In this document: positions 51,330 to 57,619 of the stretch, one piece after another
Layout of the letters: every line of letters begins with the position of its first letter
How positions within the stretch are numbered: position 1 is the first letter of the stretch
Origin: DATKYQ01 sp964640665
Lineage (GTDB): Bacteria; Myxococcota; B64-G9
Direction of reading: 5' to 3'
DNA: 64,000 nt
NCBI GenBank assembly: GCA_964640665.1
Contig: CAZXHT010000016.1
Coordinates: forward strand, 16,800 to 80,799
Made by a program: the position numbers and the translations under genes
Notes under the pieces: generated by a model
Database searches by the model: none
What the model saw: the letters and a program-made list of their open reading frames with translations, nothing else
What the model was told of the DNA's origin: nothing

Positions 51330-51869
51330 TTAATGGTATAGTTGCTTTCCGATTTGCTGTTCGATTACTTGCTCGTCCCCGATGCGGTAGCCCTTGTGAG
51401 TGTATGCAATCCTGCCGCGACGATCGAACAGAACGCCGAAGGGCAGTGTCATGGTTGGATTGAAGCGGTTGGCCAACTCGGTGTCCTGGTCAAGCAAGAC
51501 CGGAAAACGATAGCGGTAGCGATGAACCTGGCGGCGGACTGTGCTTTCGAGATCGGAAGGATCAACAGCGATACTGACCAATTCGAAACCTTTCCCGCGC
51601 AGCCGCTTCCATATCTTCTGTAACTGCGGCAGTTCGCTGTGGCACGGCTCGCACCATGAGGCCCAGAACGATAAAAAGACTACCTTGCCCCCATAGTCGC
51701 TCAGGCGAACAGTGTTGCCCGAAAGATCATGCAACGCGAAGTCGCCGGCGACCCCGGAAGAGGGGGCAGGCCGTACATCCGGCTTTGTCCCCTGGCTGGG
51801 ACATGCCGCCAGCAGTGCGGCTAGAATCGCAAAGAGCACTAGTGGCAAGAAAATCTGTTTATGGGGCAT
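51330..51869 (-). CDS. TlpA/ResA-like thioredoxin lipoprotein
   Basis: A 179-residue lipoprotein (LAALLAAC, Cys near 23) with a thioredoxin fold. The redox motif is WCEPC in FLSFWASWCEPCHSELPQL; cis-Pro is in TMTLPFGVLF. It belongs to the alkyl-hydroperoxide/TlpA branch, which keeps periplasmic cysteines reduced for cytochrome or outer-membrane protein maturation. It sits between a second thioredoxin-like lipoprotein gene (eight bases upstream) and an outer-membrane barrel gene (five bases downstream). Confidence 0.9.
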   Translation of the reverse strand: MPHKQIFLPLVLFAILAALLAACPSQGTKPDVRPAPSSGVAGDFALHDLSGNTVRLSDYGGKVVFLSFWASWCEPCHSELPQLQKIWKRLRGKGFELVSIAVDPSDLESTVRRQVHRYRYRFPVLLDQDTELANRFNPTMTLPFGVLFDRRGRIAYTHKGYRIGDEQVIEQQIGKQLYH

Positions 51870-51876
51870 GACGAGA

Positions 51877-52506
51877 TCAGTCCTGCTCGGAGAGAAGGGC
51901 CTCGATGTTGCCCTCGAGCACGTCGGGGATGACGCCCTCGACTTTGTAGCGGATAACCATATCGCGGTCCAAGAGCATGTTCAGGGGAGTGCCGGCCTGG
52001 GTGGGACGGAAAAACTGTCCCATCACGGCGGCGCCGGGGTCGACCGCCAGGGTAAAGGTAATATGGTAATGTTCGCGGTAGGTGCAGGTATAGTCCATTA
52101 GCGTCTGTTCTTCGGAGCCGCCCTGGTCATCTTCGAACATGACCAGCAGGATCCTGAAACCCTGGTCCTTGTATTTCTGGTAGAAGCCGTCCTCCATGGT
52201 TGCCGCCTGGCTCTTACAGACAGAGCACCAGCCTGCGTGCACCGTGACGAGAGTGGCCTTGGCATCCATGAAGTTTGCTGCGTAAATGGCCCGGCCGCGA
52301 GCGGCTTCTCCGCCGCACAGGACCTCTTCCAGCCGGAAGTTCTCGACGGTGTCCCCGTAGTTGGCGCCGTACGGCGGGGGAGGGTAGTTGGCGTTGTTTC
52401 CGTCCTGGTCTCCGGCGTCCGAGCCCGGGCCGCCCGATTCCCAGGCACAGCCGGATACCGAGGCCGGAAGTACGACCAGTAAAGATAACATTATGCTTCG
52501 AAGCAT
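51877..52506 (-). CDS. thioredoxin-like lipoprotein
   Basis: A 209-residue lipoprotein. The ATG at 52506 (GGGAG upstream) gives MLRSIMLSLLVVLPASVSGC with the lipid Cys at 20, then a Gly/Asp/Pro spacer. The thioredoxin-like domain contains WCSVC in HAGWCSVCKSQAATMEDGF and a cis-Pro in QAGTPLNMLLDRD. Extra cysteines (LCGGEA, YTCTYRE) are present. First gene of a three-gene operon with another thioredoxin lipoprotein and a beta-barrel; the two thioredoxins probably act in one redox relay. Confidence 0.85.
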   Translation of the reverse strand: MLRSIMLSLLVVLPASVSGCAWESGGPGSDAGDQDGNNANYPPPPYGANYGDTVENFRLEEVLCGGEAARGRAIYAANFMDAKATLVTVHAGWCSVCKSQAATMEDGFYQKYKDQGFRILLVMFEDDQGGSEEQTLMDYTCTYREHYHITFTLAVDPGAAVMGQFFRPTQAGTPLNMLLDRDMVIRYKVEGVIPDVLEGNIEALLSEQD

Positions 52507-52528
52507 GGCGTCTCCCTTGTGTACGACT

Positions 52529-52560
52529 ATTATAATCGAATTAACGGCTAAAATGGTCAA
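52529..52560 (-). promoter_or_regulatory. promoter of the thioredoxin/barrel operon
   Basis: On the minus strand TTGACC (52560-52555) is followed after 17 bases by GATTAT (52537-52532), which runs into a TATAAT (52534-52529) three bases later. Either -10 leaves a leader of about 20 bases with GGGAG before the ATG at 52506. Confidence 0.5.
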
Positions 52561-52630
52561 GTAAAGAAAGAGATGTCTTGATTTTGTGATTGGGTAAATA
52601 TACACGATTCTTGTAACTTTTCAGTAAAAC

Positions 52631-52658
52631 TTGACAAAATATTCTCTGTGGATAGATT
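52631..52658 (+). promoter_or_regulatory. promoter of the candidate small RNA
   Basis: TTGACA (52631-52636), 16 bases, TAGATT (52653-52658). Transcription would begin at about 52665, exactly where the first hairpin starts. No coding frame follows before the terminator at 52685-52729. Confidence 0.5.
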
Positions 52659-52664
52659 AACTAA

Positions 52665-52729
52665 TGGGTTCTTATTAGAACCCAGGCCTGGGATAGTCGT
52701 TCCCCCCCGCGACGTCCCGGGCCTTTTTT
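52665..52729 (+). ncRNA. candidate small RNA or attenuator, about 65 nt
   Basis: Between promoter and terminator there is room for about 65 nt. The 5' half is a seven-base stem TGGGTTC (52665-52671) / GAACCCA (52678-52684) with loop TTATTA. The terminator hairpin follows at once. No known small-RNA family was recognised. It may be an independent RNA or a leader that stops transcription into the GT39 gene. Confidence 0.4.
52685..52729 (+). terminator. intrinsic terminator
   Basis: GGCCTGGGA (52685-52693) pairs with TCCCGGGCC (52715-52723), nine pairs including one G-U, with an inner GTCG/CGAC stem in the loop. Six T follow (52724-52729). This is the strongest intrinsic terminator in the window, yet no gene on its strand ends before it. 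Confidence 0.85.
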
Positions 52730-52772
52730 GGTACGCTATTTTTAGAATTCGCCGCCGGTTAAAGTTACAAAG

Positions 52773-52801
52773 TTGACAGCCGTGACTGAATTTGGTCTAA
52801 T
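52773..52801 (+). promoter_or_regulatory. sigma70-type promoter of the GT39 gene
   Basis: TTGACA (52773-52778), 17 bases, TCTAAT (52796-52801): eleven of twelve consensus positions. Start near 52808 leaves a leader of about 30 bases with AAGGAG before the ATG at 52838. Confidence 0.7.
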
Positions 52802-52837
52802 TTTGCACGCATAACCATCTGATTTGAAGGAGTATTT

Positions 52838-55198
52838 ATGGGTGTAAGGCTTGGCAAGCTGGTCCGTAACAAGGATCTGCAGGCTTTGCTTTTGCTTACC
52901 CTGCTGGTCTCGGCGTTGTATCTGCCCCGGCTCGGCTCTTATGCATTCTGGGATCCCTGGGAGTCGCACTACGCACAGGTGGCCAAGGAGATGGGGGATC
53001 ATGGCAGTTGGATGGACACCTGGTACCGGGGACAGAACAGGTGGTGGTCGAAGCCCATCTTGCCGTTGTGGTTGCTGCGCACGTCCTTTGCGGTTTTCGG
53101 TGTCCACGACCCATCGAGCCCCTGGTTGCACTTCGCAGGCCGCCTGCCTATCTTTCTGCTGGCGCTTCTTGGCATCTTGCTGACCTATGGATGGGTGTCG
53201 CGCCTTTTCTCCAGGCGGGCGGGAGTTTACTCTGCCCTTGTGCTGGCGACGTCTCCCATGTATGCCATGCTTGCCCACCAGTTGATGTTCGATCTGCCTT
53301 TCGTGGCCCTTTGCACCCCGGCGATCGGCTACTACTTCCTGGCCAGATCCGAGCATGGCAAGTCAGGACACCTGATCGCCTTCTACGTGCTGACCGGCTT
53401 CGCCTTTCTCTCCAAGTGGCTGCTTGCATTCTTCATCCCTGCTGGAATAATCTTCGTTTTCCTTGTGCTGCGCTGGGACAGCGGTTTCTTTCGACGGGTG
53501 GGAAGGGCCGCCTGGATAGGCGCGGGATTATTCATAGCAGCCTGCGCCGCCTACTTCTTTTTCTCCGTGAAAGATCCCGCCTTCGCCGGCATGCTCAGCC
53601 TGGTCGCCTTGTCGCTGGTACTGGTTTTCCTGATGGGCCGGGATGCAACGACCCTGATGGGCATAGGATCGCGAAAAAACTGGATCGGTTTCGGTGCGTT
53701 GCTGGCCGTGATTCTTCCCTGGCACATCTTCATGATCGCCAAGCACGGCTGGCCCTTCGTGCGCGAGGCGGTGATCTACCATCATTTCGATCGGGCCGCG
53801 GGCACCATCGGCAAGCAGGAGGGCACCTTCGACGTCTTCTTCAAGCAGCTGGCGTTTGCCACCTACCCGTGGGTCACTCTGCTGCCGATGGCCTTCATCA
53901 GGATCATCCGCTGGAAACCATCCGATTTCGAGGGCGCCGGCAAGAAGAACCTGCTGGTGTTGCTTGGCGCCATAGTGCCCTGGGCGGCCTTCAGCCTGTT
54001 TCAGACGAAGTTCCACCACTACATCTTCCCGGTGATTCCATTTCTGGCGGTCATGGTGGGCGTCTACCTGGATCGCGCCCGTAACGATGCGGGCCGTGCC
54101 GAGATGCGCCTGCTGACCATGCTGGCGATTCCCATAGGCGCGGTCATGTTGCTGGACATCCTGCACAACTACAAGTGGTTCATCAACATGTTCGACTATT
54201 ACTACGGATGGCCCATGCCGCGCGGCCTGGATCCCTATCCATTTTTCGGCGTTCTAGGCGGGGCCTGGCTGCTCGTCATGGCCTGGTTGTTCTTCCGCCG
54301 CAAGGTGGGCGACGCGGCCTTCGGCGCCATGTTTGCCGTATCCGCCGCGACATGCGTCTTTCTGACCGCCTGGATCATGCCGCGGGTGACACCGACATTT
54401 ACCCTGGAGCCTCTTTACCGCGCATACATGAAAGAATGCGGCGGCAAGGCCCCCATCGCGCAGTACAACGGCTGGTATAGCCGCAGCGTATCGTTCTACT
54501 TCGACAATAAGGCCGTAGATCTTTCAAAGTCCGATCAGCCGAACGTCGACAAGGCCATCGAGTTCTTGGCCCGCCCGACGAGAAGCTTCCTGATTCTCGG
54601 GGCTGGCTTCGGCCGGGATTGCAAATCCCTGCTGGCCGGCCTCAGGCCGCAGGTCAAGAAGAAGCTTGGAAAATCGCTCTACGTGGTTTCCGACGATCAC
54701 CCCTTCAGTTGCCTGTGCTCGACCGAGCGCGATCCCGCTGGGCGGAAAAAGGTCGCGGCCAGCGTTTTGTCCGAGGTTCCCGCGGGGATTCACAAGACCA
54801 ACGTGGACTTCGACGGCAAGATCGAATTACTGGGCTGGAAGCTGTCGCGGCCCGAGGTTGAAAAGGGAGGGACTTTCACCATCTCGTACTTCTTCAAGTG
54901 CAAAGTGCAGACGGGCGACGACTGGCTGGTGTTCATTCACGGCGACGGACCCCAGGGCGGCGCGCACCGCGTGTTCGGCGACCATGCGCCGATGGGCGGG
55001 CTCTACCCTACCAGCGAATGGAAAGTTGGAGAGATCATCGAAGACGACTACGCGATGGTCGTGCCGGCCAACTATCCCTATCAGAGTTTCACGCTTTGGA
55101 TGGGGCTCTGGAAGGGGCCCCAGCGCCTGCCGGTCACCCAGAAGTACCAACATGACGGGAACAACCGTGTGCGTACCGCCTTCGTGCGCGTGCGTTAA
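52838..55198 (+). CDS. GT39/ArnT-type membrane glycosyltransferase
   Basis: A 786-residue integral membrane enzyme of the dolichyl-phosphate-mannose/undecaprenyl-phosphate-sugar type. The first extracytoplasmic loop carries FWDPWESHYAQVAKEMG, matching the catalytic DxE region of ArnT-like enzymes. About eleven or twelve membrane helices extend to residue 515. A soluble C-terminal domain of about 250 residues follows (PTFTLEPLYRAYMKECGGK, then a beta-rich end HKTNVDFDGKIELLGWKLS). Members transfer a lipid-linked sugar to lipid A or protein outside. The AAGGAG site and promoter are strong. The acceptor cannot be deduced. Confidence 0.85.
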   Translation: MGVRLGKLVRNKDLQALLLLTLLVSALYLPRLGSYAFWDPWESHYAQVAKEMGDHGSWMDTWYRGQNRWWSKPILPLWLLRTSFAVFGVHDPSSPWLHFAGRLPIFLLALLGILLTYGWVSRLFSRRAGVYSALVLATSPMYAMLAHQLMFDLPFVALCTPAIGYYFLARSEHGKSGHLIAFYVLTGFAFLSKWLLAFFIPAGIIFVFLVLRWDSGFFRRVGRAAWIGAGLFIAACAAYFFFSVKDPAFAGMLSLVALSLVLVFLMGRDATTLMGIGSRKNWIGFGALLAVILPWHIFMIAKHGWPFVREAVIYHHFDRAAGTIGKQEGTFDVFFKQLAFATYPWVTLLPMAFIRIIRWKPSDFEGAGKKNLLVLLGAIVPWAAFSLFQTKFHHYIFPVIPFLAVMVGVYLDRARNDAGRAEMRLLTMLAIPIGAVMLLDILHNYKWFINMFDYYYGWPMPRGLDPYPFFGVLGGAWLLVMAWLFFRRKVGDAAFGAMFAVSAATCVFLTAWIMPRVTPTFTLEPLYRAYMKECGGKAPIAQYNGWYSRSVSFYFDNKAVDLSKSDQPNVDKAIEFLARPTRSFLILGAGFGRDCKSLLAGLRPQVKKKLGKSLYVVSDDHPFSCLCSTERDPAGRKKVAASVLSEVPAGIHKTNVDFDGKIELLGWKLSRPEVEKGGTFTISYFFKCKVQTGDDWLVFIHGDGPQGGAHRVFGDHAPMGGLYPTSEWKVGEIIEDDYAMVVPANYPYQSFTLWMGLWKGPQRLPVTQKYQHDGNNRVRTAFVRVR

Positions 55199-55201
55199 AC
55201 A

Positions 55202-55600
55202 TTATTCCGGCGGAGTATAAGACAATAGAAAACGCTCGCATATCTCCCGAATCGGATTCTGGGAGAGCGTGGTGAAGACCTCGCCCAGGTGCCGGGCGCC
55301 TGGAGTTTCTCCGCGTTCCTCGGCCAGACGCGTGGCCGCCCCGAGCGCTTCTTCAAGCAGGTTGGCTTCAGCCCGGTCGCGTGGAATGCCGCCTCCGGCG
55401 CGGCGCGGCCGCAGGGTGTTCTCGAGCATCTTTTTGAAGGCCGTTTTGTCGACGGCGTATCTAAGAAGCCAATTGTCGAACTCGAGCGGGTCGAGTGAGT
55501 GCGCGGCCCACAAAATGTGATAGATGCCGATCGACCTGAAACCGCGGCGCTTTGACTCTTGCCCGGCTGTTTCGTGGATCTGCTTCAGCGTGACTCCCAT
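55202..55600 (-). CDS. small helical protein resembling a Clp N-domain
   Basis: A 132-residue helical protein with GGAG upstream of the ATG at 55600. Two similar helical halves are visible (IGIYHILWAAHSLDPLEFDNWL and EALGAATRLAEERGETPGA, then HLGEVFTTLSQNP). This pattern recalls the double Clp repeat of ClpA/ClpC N-domains, where ILxA and HLxxxL recur. There is no ATPase part. As a stand-alone Clp-N protein it could be an adaptor. The resemblance is moderate. It ends four bases from the convergent GT39 gene. Confidence 0.6.
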   Translation of the reverse strand: MGVTLKQIHETAGQESKRRGFRSIGIYHILWAAHSLDPLEFDNWLLRYAVDKTAFKKMLENTLRPRRAGGGIPRDRAEANLLEEALGAATRLAEERGETPGARHLGEVFTTLSQNPIREICERFLLSYTPPE

Positions 55601-55630
55601 CCTGTCTCTCCGACCCCCTCCCGTAATAAT

Positions 55631-56557
55631 TCACACAAGCTCCCGGCTCAAACCGGGATCGACCTTGGAGATGCCCAACTCCTGCCTGGCTATCTTGTTT
55701 CCCTGGCCGCTCAGGCTGACTGCATTCAGCTGCGAGTTGTGGCAGGACGGACAATAGCTCAGGCTGACCGCGATGCGAGTGGTGAGCTTGGCGATATCTT
55801 TCTGGGCGGCGCGCTGCTCGTCGAGAATCTGATTGAAGCGCTCGAACTTTCCCTCCTGGCCGGCTTTTCTCATCTCTTCCAGGGAAAGCATGCCCTGGTT
55901 CCAGGCGCTTTCGTGCGCCTTGTCGAACTCGGCCTTGCCATCGAGATCCTTCTTCTTGATTTTCTTAGGCGGCACTCCCGCCGGCAGCAGCCCCAGGGCT
56001 TTGGTGCGCATGTAACGTTGACAAGACTGGCAATAGGGTTTTGCCTTGAGGATCAGAGGAACGATCAACCCGCCCAGGCCGAAACCGGCGATCTCCAGAC
56101 AGCGCCACAGGTAGCCCCAGGCTCCCAACGGAGATCCCGCCGAGCCGTCTTTCTGGGTCCAGGCGAAGGAACGCGTCGTCTCGTCGAAGAACTCCAAGAA
56201 ACCAACCTGACCGGCCTCGGGATTGCTCGAAAGCAGGTGCCTGAAATCGATGTACTGGGCGAGAAAATAAGCCAACACCTGCAAGCAGATGACCACCCAC
56301 AGCAGCGTGCGCGAGATGCGTACGCCCGTGACCCACGAGGCAAGCCCATAGCCGCTGCCGGCCACCAGGCCGACCAGAACCGCGCCGATGGGGATAATGT
56401 AATAGCCGTACCAACTCATGATGTTGAAGCTGTCGCTGGCCTGGTTTGCGGCCCAGACGCCAAACAGGGCCAGGGTCGTGGTAGCCAATCCGGCCAAGAT
56501 AACAGGAAGGGCGGTCCGATCGCCGGACGGCACGAGAGCTGGCGCGTTTGCTTCCAT
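55631..56557 (-). CDS. membrane protein with two zinc-ribbon-like CxxC pairs
   Basis: A 308-residue protein; the ATG at 56557 has GGAGG five bases upstream. About four membrane segments occupy the first 160 residues (LPVILAGLATTTLALFGVWA, YYIIPIGAVLVGLVAG, LLWVVICLQVLAYFLA, and FGLGGLIVPLIL). CQSC follows at about 180 and CPSC at about 270, between them a charged helix (AAQKDIAKLTTRIAVSL). The two CxxC pairs could form one zinc site. I do not recognise the family. It lies 30 bases upstream of the Clp-N-like gene on the same strand. Confidence 0.75.
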   Translation of the reverse strand: MEANAPALVPSGDRTALPVILAGLATTTLALFGVWAANQASDSFNIMSWYGYYIIPIGAVLVGLVAGSGYGLASWVTGVRISRTLLWVVICLQVLAYFLAQYIDFRHLLSSNPEAGQVGFLEFFDETTRSFAWTQKDGSAGSPLGAWGYLWRCLEIAGFGLGGLIVPLILKAKPYCQSCQRYMRTKALGLLPAGVPPKKIKKKDLDGKAEFDKAHESAWNQGMLSLEEMRKAGQEGKFERFNQILDEQRAAQKDIAKLTTRIAVSLSYCPSCHNSQLNAVSLSGQGNKIARQELGISKVDPGLSRELV

Positions 56558-56610
56558 TTTTACCTCCGAGATCGAGTCTGACAAGAACTCTTTACCAGAG
56601 GAGGCGCTGA

Positions 56611-56640
56611 TTGACAAGGCCGCCAGGACGGTCGTAGACT
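56611..56640 (+). promoter_or_regulatory. promoter that makes a near leader-less mRNA for the GGDEF regulator
   Basis: TTGACA (56611-56616), 18 bases, TAGACT (56635-56640). Transcription would begin at 56646-56648, on the ATG at 56647. There is no ribosome site upstream of that ATG, consistent with leader-less translation. Confidence 0.5.
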
Positions 56641-56646
56641 TTCGCA

Positions 56647-57600
56647 ATGAAGAAGAATGGGAAAATACTGGTCGTGGATGATGATTCCGCCGCTCGCAAG
56701 AAAACGACTGAGACCCTCGAGGAGGCCGGTTACACCACGATCGAGGGTGAAGACGGCCAGCAGGCTTTGAGTCTGGTGAAGGAAGAATCGCCTGACCTGG
56801 TCATCATGGATGTCGAGATGCCCCGCATGAGCGGGCCCCAAGCATGCAGGATCATCAAGGGCAGCAAGGGTTTTGACTTTTTTCCGATAATATTGGTTAC
56901 GGCCAGAAGCGACCTGCAGACGAAGGTCGAAGGCCTGGAGTTGGGCGCCGACGACTACCTGGTAAAGCCGCTCAATCGACTGGAACTTCTTGCGCGGGTC
57001 AAGTCGATGATGAGACTGAAAACCCTCCAGGACGATCTGGTTGCGACCAACAAGAAGCTGCAGGGTATAAACGATCGCCTGCAGGAACTCTCGATGACGG
57101 ATCCCTTGATGGAGATCTGCAACCGCCTGTATTTCGAGAGACGAATCGTGTACGAGTTCCAGCGGGCCGATCGCTACAGGACGCCACTGGCGCTGCTGAT
57201 GCTCGATCTAGACCATTTCAAGAACGTCAACGACAGCCACGGTCACCTGTACGGTGACTACGTCCTCAAGCACACGGCCGAGGTGCTCACTTCAACCGTC
57301 CGCCAAGTTGACATCGTCGCCCGCTATGGCGGCGAGGAGATCGTTATTGCCTGCCCGGAAACCGACAGGAGCCAGTCCAGGATTGTAGCCGAGAGAATCC
57401 GTTCCGCCGTCGACAGGACTGTCTTCTCGCATGAAGGAGTCAAGTCTCACATAACCGTGAGCATCGGGATTGCCGTCTGCCCCGATACCGACATCAAGAG
57501 CGCCGAGGAGTTGTTGAACAAGGCCGACGAGGCGCTCTACGTCGCGAAAGACGAAGGCAGGAACTGCGTTCGCAGTGCCTTCCAGGAAGAGTCTAAGTAG
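56647..57600 (+). CDS. response regulator with GGDEF diguanylate cyclase domain
   Basis: A 317-residue PleD-like regulator. Receiver domain 1-125: Asp11/Asp12, phosphoacceptor Asp55 (VIMDVEMP), Thr85 and Lys107 (LVKPLN). A helix links it to the GGDEF domain (about 150-310). The active site is GGEEI (228-232), a functional variant of GGDEF, and the inhibitory site RxxD is present at Arg219-Asp222 (RQVDIVARYGG). Phosphorylation should drive dimerisation and synthesis of c-di-GMP, which could be read by the PilZ protein of the window. TDPLMEICNR is an unusual form of the normally conserved TDPLTGLxNR. No cognate kinase is adjacent. Confidence 0.93.
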   Translation: MKKNGKILVVDDDSAARKKTTETLEEAGYTTIEGEDGQQALSLVKEESPDLVIMDVEMPRMSGPQACRIIKGSKGFDFFPIILVTARSDLQTKVEGLELGADDYLVKPLNRLELLARVKSMMRLKTLQDDLVATNKKLQGINDRLQELSMTDPLMEICNRLYFERRIVYEFQRADRYRTPLALLMLDLDHFKNVNDSHGHLYGDYVLKHTAEVLTSTVRQVDIVARYGGEEIVIACPETDRSQSRIVAERIRSAVDRTVFSHEGVKSHITVSIGIAVCPDTDIKSAEELLNKADEALYVAKDEGRNCVRSAFQEESK

Positions 57601-57619
57601 ATAAACTATCTTGTATGGG

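Larger units (their letters stand above)
52507..52837. other. divergent intergenic region with three promoters and a candidate small RNA
   Basis: About 330 A+T-rich bases between divergent genes. It holds a minus promoter for the thioredoxin operon, a plus promoter with a short hairpin-rich transcript ending in a strong terminator, and a second plus promoter for the GT39 gene. No protein-coding frame is convincing. Confidence 0.6.

Noticed and set aside
57599..57611. AGATA/TATCT hairpin between the convergent GGDEF and kinase-like genes as a bidirectional terminator
   Set aside because: Five A/T-rich pairs are too weak and no T-run follows.
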